64,000 nt of DNA from Methylovulum psychrotolerans (GCF_002923755.1 NZ_PGFZ01000007.1:2141-66140), one strand, 5' to 3'. Shown: positions 44,996-55,239, numbered from the stretch's first letter. A program made the numbers and translations. The notes: generated from the letters alone by a model not told the origin.

Positions 44996-47416
44996 TTAGG
45001 CGATAAAGCCGTAATCCGCCAAGCTGGTGTTGGCGTTAGTGCCGAGAATGGCGATGGTCGTCAATTCGCTGGCGGTCACTTGCGCGTCGGCATTGGCGGC
45101 GGTAAATAAGAAAATGCCGCTGGCCGTGCCGTTATCGACCACGAACAAGGCGGTTTTGCCGACCGTATACGCGGCGGTTGCCGAGCCGATGGCGGCGGCG
45201 GCAGAACTGGTGGTGATGCCGCCGCTGATGTTTTGCTGCATAATCACCAATTCCGCGCTATTGGCAAAACCGCCTGTGCCGGAAGCCCTCACTGCACCGC
45301 CGTCCACTAAGGCATTGCCGTTACCGATGTGGATGCCCGCTTGGCTAAACAGCAATTTATCGGCACCGGCAGCAAAGTCATTGACCACATCAAAGCCTAT
45401 GGTGCTGTTAAAAATAAATGTATCGGCCCCCGCCCCGCCGGTCAGTTTGTCCGTACCCGCCCCGCCTGTTAGGGTGTTGGCATTGGCGGTGCCGATCAAG
45501 GTGTCGTTAAAGCCGCTGCCAATCAGGCTTTCAAAATTCAATACCGTGTCTGTTCCAGCCCCTAGGGTATTTTGTGCGCCGCTGATACCTAAGTTGATGC
45601 TGACACCTGCGCTGGCGTTGGCGTAGGATACCGTGTCGGTGCCGTCCAGGCCATTCAGGATGTTGTTGCCGGACGTACCGGAGAGGGTGTTGTTGAGGGC
45701 GTTGCCCGTGCCGTTTAATCCCCCTGCGCCTAAGAGGTTCAAGTTTTCCAGTTGGCTGCCCAAGGTATAAGGGATACTGCTGTTAACGGTATCTAGGCCG
45801 GAGTAATCGCTGATGACATCGCCCGCATTATCAATAAAATAGGTGTCGTTGCCTTCGCGCCCGTTCATATAGTCGGCACCGCCTGCCCCGTTCAGGATGT
45901 TGTTGCCTGCATTCCCTGCTAAGGTATCGTTACCTGCTTGGCTACCCGTGAGGTTTTCGATATTGCTTAAAGAATCCCCTAAGGCATCGCCGCCTGTGGC
46001 GGTGTTATCCCAGAGCCGGACAGTTACGGGGAAGGCCGAATCAAGGTAGCTGGCGGTATCGGTGCCTGTGCTGCCATCTAAGCTATCTCTGCCTGTGCCG
46101 CCCGTTAAAATATCGTCACCCGCCCCGCCGTTGAGGGTGTCATTATCGCCGCCACCGAATAATTTGTCGTTGCCAGCACCACCAAAAAGTACGTCTCTTC
46201 CGTCATTGTTGTTGCCGCTAGGGCTGCTGCTTAGGTAGCCATATACTACATCGTCGCCCTGTTCGCCGAACAAGCGGTCGTTACCTGTGCCGCCGGATAG
46301 GCTATCGTTACCTAAGCCACCAAATAAGTCGTCGTTCTTGTTGTTGATGTCTGGATTGGTATCGCCCGTCAACGTGTTGTTGGTGTTGGCGGTCGCTAAG
46401 ATGGCATTGCCCGCCGTCAGGCTACCTGGTAGGACATGGAGGAAAAAAACGTCATTTTCAAAACCATTGGCATAATAAATAAGCGCGGAATCAAGAGTGG
46501 TGGAGAGAAAGCTGAGGGCTTTAATGGTGTCAAAGTCGCTGATGCCCAGGGCGGTTACGTCAATTTTATCTTGGGTGACATCAAAATCGGTGATGGTGTC
46601 ATTTTGCGAACCGCCGCCGAAGTTTAAGACAAAAGTGTCGGGGCCTGCACCCCCAGTCATAAAATCGTTGCCTGAACCGCCATCCAATTTGTCGTTACCG
46701 TCGCCGCCAAATAATTGGTCGTTGCCAGTGCCGCCGAAAATTTTGTCGTTACCCGCGCCGCCGTATAATAAGTCGGTGTCGCCGTTCGCCGTGCCGTAAA
46801 CGGTGCTGGCAGTGTTGCCATAGAGAATATCATCGCCGCCTTCGCCGAATAAGCGGTCATTGCCGAGGCCTCCTGAGAGGATATCGTTACCGAGGCCACC
46901 GAACAGGTCGTCTTTCATGTTGCCGCCGTTCAGGGTGTCGTTGCTGATGTTAGTGGCAAAGATAAAGTTCGCGGCGAACAGGTCGTCTTTGCGGATGCCG
47001 ACCATGAGGGTAGTTGTCCAAATGTCATTACGCGAAAAGCCTAAGACAGCGTTATTATTGCTATCTTCGAATAAGAGGCTTTGTAGGGTGGCAAAATCGG
47101 CAATGCCCAACTGTCTCAGGTCGATGCGGTCTGCACCCAGCTCGAAATCGGAGATACTGTTACCGATAGAGGTGCTTTCGGTATCAATGACGAAGGTGTC
47201 TTGTCCCGCCCCGCCGATGTAATAATCGCTGCCGTTGCCGCCGTCTAAAATATCGTTGCCGTTACCGCCGTAGAGGGTATCATTGCCGTCACCACCGTAG
47301 AGGGTGTCGTTACCGTCAAGCCCTACCAGTACATCATCTCCGCCTAAACCCAAAATTTGGTCGTTACCTGCCGTGCCGTTCAGTTGTTCGCCTGCATTAG
47401 TGCCTGTGATTGCCAT
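44996..47416 (-). CDS. RTX calcium-binding repeat protein, secreted
   Basis: 806 residues from the ATG at 47416, which has AAGGA upstream (the open frame reaches 47515). No N-terminal signal peptide, as expected for type I secretion. Arrays of GGxGxDxLx nonapeptides occur in at least four blocks: residues ~10-60 (GNDTLYGGDGNDTLYGG), ~185-270, ~385-475 and 510-690. Each array should form a calcium-bound beta-roll. Between blocks are repeated FVIDTE/TFVLNFG-type segments. The C-terminal ~120 residues (FDVVNDFAAGADKLLF onward) look like the secretion signal region. No lipase, protease or hemolysin catalytic domain is visible, so it may be an adhesin or surface-layer-like protein. No hlyB/hlyD is adjacent. 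Confidence 0.88.
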   Translation of the reverse strand: MAITGTNAGEQLNGTAGNDQILGLGGDDVLVGLDGNDTLYGGDGNDTLYGGNGNDILDGGNGSDYYIGGAGQDTFVIDTESTSIGNSISDFELGADRIDLRQLGIADFATLQSLLFEDSNNNAVLGFSRNDIWTTTLMVGIRKDDLFAANFIFATNISNDTLNGGNMKDDLFGGLGNDILSGGLGNDRLFGEGGDDILYGNTASTVYGTANGDTDLLYGGAGNDKIFGGTGNDQLFGGDGNDKLDGGSGNDFMTGGAGPDTFVLNFGGGSQNDTITDFDVTQDKIDVTALGISDFDTIKALSFLSTTLDSALIYYANGFENDVFFLHVLPGSLTAGNAILATANTNNTLTGDTNPDINNKNDDLFGGLGNDSLSGGTGNDRLFGEQGDDVVYGYLSSSPSGNNNDGRDVLFGGAGNDKLFGGGDNDTLNGGAGDDILTGGTGRDSLDGSTGTDTASYLDSAFPVTVRLWDNTATGGDALGDSLSNIENLTGSQAGNDTLAGNAGNNILNGAGGADYMNGREGNDTYFIDNAGDVISDYSGLDTVNSSIPYTLGSQLENLNLLGAGGLNGTGNALNNTLSGTSGNNILNGLDGTDTVSYANASAGVSINLGISGAQNTLGAGTDTVLNFESLIGSGFNDTLIGTANANTLTGGAGTDKLTGGAGADTFIFNSTIGFDVVNDFAAGADKLLFSQAGIHIGNGNALVDGGAVRASGTGGFANSAELVIMQQNISGGITTSSAAAAIGSATAAYTVGKTALFVVDNGTASGIFLFTAANADAQVTASELTTIAILGTNANTSLADYGFIA

Positions 47417-47601
47417 AAGATTATCCTTGTTAAGTAAGGTGTTAAAGAGGAGGGTAGAAGCTTTGCAAAGCTTGGCGGGTGTCGCCGCCATTATCCGCTT
47501 GAAGCTGGGCGACATTCAAGAAATTATTAGACAGAATATTTTTGTGTAACTTGGTAAAATGTTCCGTGAACTTTTTCATGCCAACTGTCCGTGAGTTAAC
47601 T

Positions 47602-50106
47602 ATGCCTAATAAAATATTCAAGAAAAGCCAACCCAAGCCCAGTATTACCTTAGTGCCTAGTTTGGGTTTGGATGTTGATGACCTTGTTACCGATTTTAAG
47701 CGTAATTATAGCCATCGTCTAGGCCGCGACCAAAACTGCCGCTCGCCACATTATGCTTACGAGGCTTTATCGCTGACCGTCAGTGACCGTCTGATAGAGC
47801 GGTGGAAAAACACTTACAATGCCTATCGTGACCAGGATTGCCGCCGTGCTTATTATCTGTCAATGGAGTTTCTGATGGGGCGGACGCTGAGCAACGCCAT
47901 GCTCAACCTCGGCATCAGCGATGCGGTGCACAAAGCCATGCATGACGTAGGGTTAGAGTTGGAAGAGTTGTTGGAAAGCGAACCCGACGCAGGTTTGGGT
48001 AACGGCGGCTTGGGACGCTTGGCGGCTTGTTTTATCGACAGTTGCGCGACTTTGCAATTACCTGTGACCGGGTACGGCTTGCGTTACGAGTACGGGATGT
48101 TTACGCAAACTATTGCCAATGGCGAACAGGTGGAAAAGCCTGACCATTGGCTGCGCTATGGGAATATCTGGGAAATAGAGCGTTCCGAATACGCTTACCG
48201 TATCAAGTTTGGCGGCCATACCGAGCGGCATATTGACGAAAACGGTAATGTGCGGGTGTGTTGGTTGGATACCCATGACATTTTGGCGATCCCTTATGAC
48301 ACCCCAGTACCCGGCTATCAAAACGGCACGGTCAATACCTTGCGCTTATGGAAAGCGGCCGCTACCGAAGAGTTTGATTTGCAGGAGTTTAATGCGGGTG
48401 ATTATGCCGAGTCGGTAGCGGCAAAAAACACCGCCGAAAATATCACGATGGTCTTGTATCCTAACGATGCCAATGAAAACGGTAAGGCATTACGCCTGCG
48501 CCAACAATATTTGCTGGCTTCAGCCAGTTTGCAAGATGTGATTGCCGGTTGGGTGCGCGATCATGGTCGGCATTTTGCCCATTTTGCCGAAAAAAACTGC
48601 TTTCAGCTCAATGATACCCACCCCAGTATCGCGGTGGCGGAACTGATGCGCCTGTTAATGGACATTCATGGCTTAAGCTGGGATGCGGCTTGGAAAATTA
48701 CCCGAAACACGATGGCGTATACTAACCATACTCTGTTGCCGGAAGCATTGGAGCGTTGGTCGGTCGGCCTGTTCAAGCAGTTGCTGCCTAGGTTGATGGA
48801 AATTATTTTTGAAATTAACGCCCATTTCTTGGCCGAAGTGTCCACACATTGGCCGGGTGACAATGAGCGCTTAAAACGTATGTCCTTAATTGAGGAAGGC
48901 CCGCAGCAATATGTCCGCATGGCGTATTTGGCGATAGTCGGCAGTTATTCGGTCAATGGTGTGGCGGAACTGCATTCTAAGCTGTTGCAACAAGGCTTGT
49001 TCCGGGATTTTTATGAGCTATGGCCGCAAAAATTCAATAACAAAACCAATGGGGTCACGCCCCGCCGCTGGTTGGCGGCCTGTAACCCTGAATTGGCTGA
49101 GCTATTGACCGAAACCATCGGTGATGGCTGGATAACGGATTTGTCAGAGTTGCAAAAACTCAAACCGTTTGCCGAGGATAAAAAATTCCGCAAACGTTGG
49201 CATACCGTCCAACAGGAAGCTAAACAGCGGTTGATTGATTTTAAAAAGCAGGAATTGGATGTGGACTTAAAGGTCAATGCCTTGTTTGATGTCCAGGTTA
49301 AGCGTATCCATGAATATAAACGTCAGTTACTGAATGTCCTGCATGTTATCCATCTGTATGACCGTATCAAACGCGGTGACATCGCCAATTGGACGAACCG
49401 TTGTGTGTTGATTGGCGGTAAGGCCGCGCCGGGGTATTTCATGGCGAAAAAAATCATTAAATTGATTAATAATGTCGCTAATGTCATTAACCATGACCCC
49501 GAAGTGGGCGATAAGCTCAAGCTGGTGTTTTTGCCGAATTACCGTGTCTCGGCAATGGAAAAGATTTGTCCGGGCACGGATTTGTCGGAACAGATTTCCA
49601 CGGCGGGTAAGGAAGCGTCCGGTACGGGTAATATGAAGTTTATGATGAACGGAGCCTTGACTATCGGCACTTTAGACGGTGCGAATATTGAGATTAGGGA
49701 AGAGGTGGGCGACGATAATTTCTTTTTGTTTGGCTTGACCGAAAGCCAGGTGGAAGAACTGCGCCACCATTACGACCCGGTGTCGATGATCGAAAACGAT
49801 GTCGATTTAAAACGGGTGTTGATGCTGCTGGAATGCGGGCATTTTAGCCAATTTGAACCGGGTATTTTTGATGCGGTGATCGCCTCGCTGAAAAGTCCGC
49901 AAGATCCGTGGATGACGGTGGCAGATTTCCGCAGTTTTATCGATGCCCAAAAACAAGTGGAAAAGGCTTATAAAGACCAAGACCGCTGGACAAGAATGAG
50001 TATCTTAAACTGCGCGGGTAGCGGTAAGTTTTCTACTGACCGGACGATTAATGAATATAATCAGGAAATATGGAAACTGACCCCTGTGCCGATCAGCCAC
50101 CCTTAA
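47602..50106 (+). CDS. glgP: Glycogen/starch phosphorylase
   Basis: 834 residues from the ATG at 47602 (MPNKIFKKSQ); ATGs at 47542 and 47578 are possible but less family-like. Shows RRAYYLSMEFLMGRTLSNAM (~85-105), EPDAGLGNGGLGRLAACF (~130), FNNKTNGVTPRRWL (~475), and the pyridoxal-phosphate site EASGTGNMKFMMNGALT (Lys near 680). Releases glucose-1-phosphate from glycogen in the cytoplasm. No other glycogen gene is nearby. trmL starts 2 nt past its stop, which suggests read-through transcription. Confidence 0.95.
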   Translation: MPNKIFKKSQPKPSITLVPSLGLDVDDLVTDFKRNYSHRLGRDQNCRSPHYAYEALSLTVSDRLIERWKNTYNAYRDQDCRRAYYLSMEFLMGRTLSNAMLNLGISDAVHKAMHDVGLELEELLESEPDAGLGNGGLGRLAACFIDSCATLQLPVTGYGLRYEYGMFTQTIANGEQVEKPDHWLRYGNIWEIERSEYAYRIKFGGHTERHIDENGNVRVCWLDTHDILAIPYDTPVPGYQNGTVNTLRLWKAAATEEFDLQEFNAGDYAESVAAKNTAENITMVLYPNDANENGKALRLRQQYLLASASLQDVIAGWVRDHGRHFAHFAEKNCFQLNDTHPSIAVAELMRLLMDIHGLSWDAAWKITRNTMAYTNHTLLPEALERWSVGLFKQLLPRLMEIIFEINAHFLAEVSTHWPGDNERLKRMSLIEEGPQQYVRMAYLAIVGSYSVNGVAELHSKLLQQGLFRDFYELWPQKFNNKTNGVTPRRWLAACNPELAELLTETIGDGWITDLSELQKLKPFAEDKKFRKRWHTVQQEAKQRLIDFKKQELDVDLKVNALFDVQVKRIHEYKRQLLNVLHVIHLYDRIKRGDIANWTNRCVLIGGKAAPGYFMAKKIIKLINNVANVINHDPEVGDKLKLVFLPNYRVSAMEKICPGTDLSEQISTAGKEASGTGNMKFMMNGALTIGTLDGANIEIREEVGDDNFFLFGLTESQVEELRHHYDPVSMIENDVDLKRVLMLLECGHFSQFEPGIFDAVIASLKSPQDPWMTVADFRSFIDAQKQVEKAYKDQDRWTRMSILNCAGSGKFSTDRTINEYNQEIWKLTPVPISHP

Positions 50107-50108
50107 GC

Positions 50109-50579
50109 ATGTTCCATATTGTTTTATACGAGCCGGAAATCCCCGCCAATACCGGCAATATTATCCGCTTATGTGCCAATGCGGGGGCATCGTTGCATTT
50201 GCTTAAACCCTTGGGGTTTGCGATGGACGATAAGAAGTTGCGCAGGGCAGGGCTGGATTACCACGAATGGGTAACGGTGCAAACCCATGACTCGTTGGCG
50301 GATTTTCTGGCGGCGGTTAAGCCGGCGCGGCTATTTGCGCTGACCACCAAAGGCCGCCAGCGGGTTTGTGATGCGGCTTTTCAGGCGGGTGACGCGCTGT
50401 TGTTCGGCCCTGAAACCCGTGGCTTGCCGCCTGAGGTGTTGGCGGCTTGCGGCGAACCGCAGTGCTTGTATCTGCCGATGCAGGCGGAAAGCCGGAGCCT
50501 GAATTTGTCCAATACCGTGGCGATTGTGTTATACGAAGCGTGGCGGCAAATGAATTTTGCCGGGGCTTTGGTGAAGTAA
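50109..50579 (+). CDS. trmL: tRNA (cytidine/uridine-34-2'-O)-methyltransferase
   Basis: 156 residues from the ATG at 50109; the ORF extends 13 codons into glgP but the family starts MFHIVLYEPEIPANTGNI. SPOUT/TrmL features: N-terminal strand and NTGNIIRLCANAG, then LLFGPETRGLPPEVL and the knot motif SRSLNLSNTVAIVLYEAWRQ near the end. Methylates the wobble ribose of certain tRNA-Leu. Two bases after glgP. Confidence 0.95.
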   Translation: MFHIVLYEPEIPANTGNIIRLCANAGASLHLLKPLGFAMDDKKLRRAGLDYHEWVTVQTHDSLADFLAAVKPARLFALTTKGRQRVCDAAFQAGDALLFGPETRGLPPEVLAACGEPQCLYLPMQAESRSLNLSNTVAIVLYEAWRQMNFAGALVK

Positions 50580-50640
50580 AGGCATACCTAGCGCCCGCTA
50601 GCGGTGCGGGCCGGTTTTAGCCACCAATGAGGCTGTTTTT

Positions 50641-50778
50641 ATGTGGATTATTATTTTTATCGTCGCCGTGCTGTTTGTCTTAGGCAGTGCCTTGCTGTTA
50701 TTGCGCTCGGCGAACATGCCGAAAATCCCCGCACAGCTAAAATCAAAGCCTTATGATGACGATGATAGCGGGTGGTGA
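50641..50778 (+). CDS. 45-residue single-pass membrane protein
   Basis: ATG at 50641 to TGA at 50776-50778. The N-terminal ~21 residues are one hydrophobic helix (MWIIIFIVAVLFVLGSALLL), followed by a short basic part (RSANMPKIPAQLKSKP) and an acidic end (YDDDDSGW). The pattern resembles short proteins of the DUF2897 kind, which I hold with moderate confidence. It fills most of the gap between trmL and uvrB. Function unknown. Confidence 0.6.
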   Translation: MWIIIFIVAVLFVLGSALLLLRSANMPKIPAQLKSKPYDDDDSGW

Positions 50779-50813
50779 TGTGTTTTTTGTTGTTTTCAGC
50801 CTAACGGAATCCC

Positions 50814-52817
50814 GTGCAAAAACCGTTTAAAATCCATAGCCGTTTCCAGCCTGCGGGCGACCAGCCGACTGCCATCCGGCAGTTGGTTGAGGGTTTGCAA
50901 GATGGCGAAGTCCACCAGACCCTGTTAGGGGTCACGGGTTCGGGCAAAACCTTCACGATTGCCAATGTCATTGATCAGGTGCAGCGTCCGGCGCTGATTA
51001 TGGCGCCTAATAAGACCTTGGCGGCGCAGCTCTACGGGGAGATGAAGGAGTTTTTCCCGGAGAACAGTGTCGAGTATTTCGTTTCCTATTACGACTATTA
51101 CCAGCCGGAAGCCTATGTCCCCGCATCCGATACCTTTATCGACAAAGACGCGTCGTTGAACGAACACATTGAGCAGATGCGTTTGTCGGCCACCAAAGCT
51201 TTGTTGGAGCGTAAAGATACCATTGTGGTGGCGACGGTGTCGGCAATTTATGGCTTGGGGGAACCGGAGTCGTATTTCCAGATGGTGCTGCATTTGGTCA
51301 AAGGCGATTTGTTGGAGCAGCGCACTTTATTGCGCCGTTTGGCGGAAATGCAGTATACCCGCAACGATGTCGAATTACGGCGGGCGACCTATCGGGTGCG
51401 CGGTGAGGTGATCGACATTTTTCCGGCGGAGTCCGACAGCGAGGCGTTGCGGGTCGAGTTGTTCGATAATGAGGTGGAACGCTTATCGTTGTTTGACCCG
51501 TTAACGGGGGAGATTATCAGCCGTATCGCCCGTTATACCGTCTATCCGAAAACCCATTATGTGACCCCGCGCGAGCAATTGCTGGCGGCGGTGGATGCGA
51601 TTAAGCTGGAGTTGAAAGAGCGGGTGCTGCAATTGGAAGCCGCCAATAAGCTGGTCGAGGCGCAACGGCTGGAGCAGCGCACCTTGTTTGATATTGAGAT
51701 GATTTTGGAAGTCGGCTATTGTTCGGGGATAGAAAATTATTCGCGCTATTTGTCCGGCAGTGCCGCAGGCGAGCCGCCGCCGACCATGTTCGATTATCTG
51801 CCCGACGATGCCATTGTGGTGATTGACGAAAGCCATGTGACTGTGCCGCAAATCGGCGCGATGTATAAGGGCGACCGTTCGCGTAAAGAAACCTTGGTGC
51901 AATACGGTTTCCGTTTGCCGTCGGCTTTGGATAACAGGCCGTTGACTTTTGCCGAGTTTGAGCAAAAAACCCCGCAACGCATTTATGTCTCGGCCACACC
52001 GGGGGCTTATGAAAAAGCCCATTCCGGGGTATTTGTCGAACAGGTGGTCAGGCCGACAGGGTTATTGGACCCTGTGGTGGAGGTGCGTCCGGCAGTGACC
52101 CAAGTCGATGATTTGCTCTCGGAGATTCATAAGCGGGTGGTGTTGAAGGAAAGGGTCTTGGTAACGACGCTGACCAAGCGCATGGCGGAGGATTTGACCG
52201 AATACTTGACCGAGCATGGCGTTAAGGTACGCTATCTGCATTCGGATATTGATACGGTCGAGCGGGTCGAGATTATCCGTGATTTGCGCTTAGGTCAGTT
52301 TGACGTGCTGGTCGGCATTAACCTCTTGCGCGAGGGCTTGGACATTCCTGAGGTGTCCTTGGTGGCGATACTGGATGCCGATAAGGAAGGTTTTTTGCGC
52401 TCGGTGGTGTCTTTGGTGCAGACTATAGGCCGCGCCGCGCGTAATGTCAGCGGCAAGGCCATTTTGTACGGTGATAAGATTACCGCGTCTATGGCTAGGG
52501 CCATTGATGAAACCGACCGCCGCCGCGAAAAACAGCATCTGTTTAATACCCAGCACCAGATTGAACCGAAAACCATTTTTAAATCCATTACCGATATTTT
52601 GCAAGTCGCCATCCCCGGTTCCGGCGGTTCGGGTAAGGCCGTCGCTAAGGTGGCTGAGGCCGGTGCCGATTACACGGTCATGACCCCTAAGCAGTTAGCG
52701 AAAACGCTTAAGCAATTGGAGGAGTCTATGTATCAGCACGCGAAAAATCTGGAGTTTGAGCAGGCCGCTAAAATCAGGGATGAGATAAAGCGCTTACAGG
52801 TGCAACTGTTGGTGTGA
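50814..52817 (+). CDS. uvrB: UvrABC excinuclease subunit B
   Basis: 667 residues, GTG start at 50814 (read as Met-Gln-Lys-Pro-Phe). Helicase fold with Walker [11 protein letters not shown] (~40-49), beta-hairpin region [12 protein letters not shown] (~93-104) that inserts behind damage, DEAD-like VIDESHV (~338), motif VI region QTIGRAARN (~540), and a C-terminal UVR motif ([17 protein letters not shown]) that contacts UvrC. It verifies lesions in nucleotide excision repair. Full length for the family. uvrA and uvrC are not in the window. Confidence 0.97.
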   Translation: MQKPFKIHSRFQPAGDQPTAIRQLVEGLQDGEVHQTLLGVTGSGKTFTIANVIDQVQRPALIMAPNKTLAAQLYGEMKEFFPENSVEYFVSYYDYYQPEAYVPASDTFIDKDASLNEHIEQMRLSATKALLERKDTIVVATVSAIYGLGEPESYFQMVLHLVKGDLLEQRTLLRRLAEMQYTRNDVELRRATYRVRGEVIDIFPAESDSEALRVELFDNEVERLSLFDPLTGEIISRIARYTVYPKTHYVTPREQLLAAVDAIKLELKERVLQLEAANKLVEAQRLEQRTLFDIEMILEVGYCSGIENYSRYLSGSAAGEPPPTMFDYLPDDAIVVIDESHVTVPQIGAMYKGDRSRKETLVQYGFRLPSALDNRPLTFAEFEQKTPQRIYVSATPGAYEKAHSGVFVEQVVRPTGLLDPVVEVRPAVTQVDDLLSEIHKRVVLKERVLVTTLTKRMAEDLTEYLTEHGVKVRYLHSDIDTVERVEIIRDLRLGQFDVLVGINLLREGLDIPEVSLVAILDADKEGFLRSVVSLVQTIGRAARNVSGKAILYGDKITASMARAIDETDRRREKQHLFNTQHQIEPKTIFKSITDILQVAIPGSGGSGKAVAKVAEAGADYTVMTPKQLAKTLKQLEESMYQHAKNLEFEQAAKIRDEIKRLQVQLLV

Positions 52818-52819
52818 GG

Positions 52820-53230
52820 CTAGTCGGGCTTACCGATCCTGCATTGGCCGTCTGTGCATCTGCCGCCGCCTAACCGACTGCCTATACCCAATCTGTACCG
52901 GGCAAACAGCCGATAGAGCAGGGCAAAGGCGGGGCTGAGCAGCGGCCAGCCAGTCGGTGCCAGCAGCCAGCCCAAACCGACGGCTTGGTAAGCGGCGCGG
53001 AACACTGGCATACCGATGAGCAGGGTGCCGTCTGCCTGTAGGCCATGGATTTCTGCCAGCATGTCCGCGTAGGTTTTACCGTAGGCTTCGGCTTGGAAGT
53101 CTGGCGCGTTGATGTCTTGTAAGATTAAGCGGCCTTGGCGGTTGCAACGCCGTAGCCAAGCCACTTCGGCTTGGCATATAGGGCAGAGGCCATCGTAAAA
53201 CAGGGTGAATTGGGGTGGCGGTATGGTCAT
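52820..53230 (-). CDS. DCC-family thiol-disulfide oxidoreductase (DUF393)
   Basis: 136 residues. Begins with FTLFYDGLCPICQAEVAWL, the YDGxCPxC signature of the DCC family with a CxxC active site at residues ~16-19, then LILQDINAPDF and a hydrophobic stretch GWLLAPTGWPLLSPAFALLY. Two more cysteines are at the C-terminus (GGGRCTDGQC). Probably a small thioredoxin-like redox protein, membrane-associated or soluble. Converges with uvrB, 2 nt apart. The physiological partner is unknown. Confidence 0.85.
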   Translation of the reverse strand: MTIPPPQFTLFYDGLCPICQAEVAWLRRCNRQGRLILQDINAPDFQAEAYGKTYADMLAEIHGLQADGTLLIGMPVFRAAYQAVGLGWLLAPTGWPLLSPAFALLYRLFARYRLGIGSRLGGGRCTDGQCRIGKPD

Positions 53231-53316
53231 CTGGGTTCCTGTGGGCGAACGGTTGTTGGGTAGTGTAAAATAATTTTTCTTTTACCGTGATTATATCGGG
53301 TGTAGCCGTGTTAAAA

Positions 53317-54147
53317 ATGAAGCTTTGGGGCGTTGCTGCCCTGTTATTGTCGGTGCAGGTGCAGGCTAATTCCTGGTCGCAAGTCACACAACCCGCCATA
53401 ATTGCCGATACGCCGCAAAGCATCGGCACTTATACCAGCGGTTGCCTGAGCGGGGCGGCCATCTTGCCGAAGGAGGGGTTAGGGTATCAGGTGATGCGTC
53501 TGTCAAGAAACCGTTTTTATGGCCATCCTGAATTGACGCAATTTATCGAAAAACTCGGCCAAGCCACGGCGGCGCAAGGTTTGGGGGCGTTGTTGGTCGG
53601 TGATTTGGGGCAGGTGCGCGGCGGCCCTACGTTAAGCGGCCACCGTAGCCACCAAACGGGTCTGGACGTGGACATTTGGTTTATGCTGTCGCAACAGGCG
53701 ATGCAGCGCAGTTTGACGCTCAGCGAGCGGGAATCGTGGAGTGCGCCGTCGGTTCTGGCGGCGGATGGCGATAGCATTGACCTTAGGCAGTGGACGGGCG
53801 CTAATGCCAAAGTGCTGGAGTTGGCGGCTACTATGCCGGAAGTGGACAGGATTTTTGTCAACGCCAGCGTCAAGCGCGAACTTTGCCTGCGGCGGGTGGG
53901 TAATAGCCCTTGGTTGAGAAAAATCCGCCCGTGGTGGAAGCATGACGACCATTTTCATGTGCGTTTAAAATGTCCTGCCGGTAATGCCCATTGTGCGGCA
54001 CAGGAGCCTTTGCCTGCCGGTGACGGTTGCGATGCCAGTTTGGCTTGGTGGTTTTCGGATGAGGCGAAAAACCCTGCTAAAGGCGGCAAACCGTCGCCGC
54101 CACCACCGCCATTACCGGCCTTATGTAGCCGTGTATTGGCACAATAA
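53317..54147 (+). CDS. mepA: Penicillin-insensitive murein endopeptidase MepA
   Basis: 276 residues from the ATG at 53317 (GTG starts upstream are possible). Signal peptide to about residue 17 (LLLSVQVQA). MepA (LAS-type) metallopeptidase: SGHRSHQTGLDVDIW gives zinc ligands H112 and D119, and KHDDHFHVRLKCP near 215 supplies the further His. Cleaves the D-Ala-meso-DAP cross-links of peptidoglycan in the periplasm. Ends with a Pro-rich stretch and LCSRVLAQ. Monocistronic on the plus strand, divergent from the DCC gene. Confidence 0.94.
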   Translation: MKLWGVAALLLSVQVQANSWSQVTQPAIIADTPQSIGTYTSGCLSGAAILPKEGLGYQVMRLSRNRFYGHPELTQFIEKLGQATAAQGLGALLVGDLGQVRGGPTLSGHRSHQTGLDVDIWFMLSQQAMQRSLTLSERESWSAPSVLAADGDSIDLRQWTGANAKVLELAATMPEVDRIFVNASVKRELCLRRVGNSPWLRKIRPWWKHDDHFHVRLKCPAGNAHCAAQEPLPAGDGCDASLAWWFSDEAKNPAKGGKPSPPPPPLPALCSRVLAQ

Positions 54148-54282
54148 CCAGAACTTAGGCGTTTTTTATGCGATGAAATTCACATTTTAGGACATTACTC
54201 TTTGACAAATCCTCTGTATAATAGTTCGCTATTAACGGGTTGTTTATAACTACCCCGCCAGCCATTTATTTGAGGATAAACA

Positions 54283-55209
54283 ATGCGTCTAGCAATGACT
54301 TTAGCCGCCACTTTATTAGTGGCGGCGGTATCGCCTGCCCAAGCCGGATTGGTCGGGGCAGCGGCCAACTACAATGTGTTTGTGTTTAATAATTTCACTA
54401 GCGCCAATTCGGATACTGAAGGTAATTTGGCGGCGGGCGGTAATGTCAATATCAGCAATTATTCGGTGGCATCGAGCATTGCCGGGAACGGTTCGCAATC
54501 GCCCAATGCTGCCAGATTGGTGGCGGGCGGTACGGTCACTGCCACGAATGGTGGGGTAGGTAATGGTCAGAACGGGGCGGTTTATTCGGTAGGCGGCGCC
54601 AGTTTGACCAGTTTTACCGCGACGGGCGGTTCGTTTGTCCAAAGCTTGGTCAATTTTTCCACGTCACAAAGCCAATACCAAAATTTGTCGACGGCTTGGA
54701 GCGGTTTGGCGACGACCGGTACGACCAGCAGCGCTTATGGTACGGTCAATTTAAGCGGCACGAATGTCGGCCTGAATGTGTTCTCTTTGAACGGCAGCAC
54801 GTTAACCGGCAGCAATACCATTAATATCACTGCACCCAGCAATTCGACGGTATTGATTAACGTGTCGGGTACGGGCGAATTTTTCCAAAATGGCCAAGTG
54901 TTTTTGACCGGTGTCGATCCTTCCCATGTCATTTACAATTTTTATAATTCGACAGCGGTAACATTAACCGGCAGTAAAAATCCGATGGGGTCTATATTAG
55001 CCCCTTGGGCGGCGGTGACGGGCGGTTACGGGGCGTTATACGGGCAATTAATCGCCAGTTCGTTTAGCGGTAATATCGAATTCCATAATTATTTGTTCGG
55101 TGGCACGATTGCCGACGCTAATAGTGTACCTGAGCCAATGGGGCTGTGGTGGTTTGTGTTAGGCTTGGCCGGGTTGGCTTGGCATGGACGTAACCCTAAG
55201 CGTGCCTAA
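54283..55209 (+). CDS. PEP-CTERM choice-of-anchor A family surface protein
   Basis: 308 residues with a signal peptide (LAATLLVAAVSPAQA). The body is Gly/Ser/Thr/Asn-rich beta-structure; YNVFVFNNFTSANSDTEGNL followed by GNVNISNYSV is the hallmark of the choice-of-anchor A domain. The tail SVPEPMGLWWFVLGLAG plus a hydrophobic helix and HGRNPKRA is a PEP-CTERM signal: VPEP, membrane helix, basic end, for exosortase (EpsH/XrtA) processing. Cysteine-free mature part. No exosortase is in the window. GAGGATA lies upstream of the ATG. A surface or biofilm-matrix role is inferred from the family. Confidence 0.9.
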   Translation: MRLAMTLAATLLVAAVSPAQAGLVGAAANYNVFVFNNFTSANSDTEGNLAAGGNVNISNYSVASSIAGNGSQSPNAARLVAGGTVTATNGGVGNGQNGAVYSVGGASLTSFTATGGSFVQSLVNFSTSQSQYQNLSTAWSGLATTGTTSSAYGTVNLSGTNVGLNVFSLNGSTLTGSNTINITAPSNSTVLINVSGTGEFFQNGQVFLTGVDPSHVIYNFYNSTAVTLTGSKNPMGSILAPWAAVTGGYGALYGQLIASSFSGNIEFHNYLFGGTIADANSVPEPMGLWWFVLGLAGLAWHGRNPKRA

Positions 55210-55239
55210 ATCGGTTAGCATAGAAAATCAGCCATAAAA

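Noticed and set aside
45900-47400. Direct DNA repeats as non-coding repeat region
   Set aside because: They are the coding sequence of RTX nonapeptides.
54202-54222. TTGACA and TATAAT upstream of the PEP-CTERM gene as a promoter
   Set aside because: Only 9 nt separate the two hexamers; the TATAAT may be real but a proper -35 was not found.
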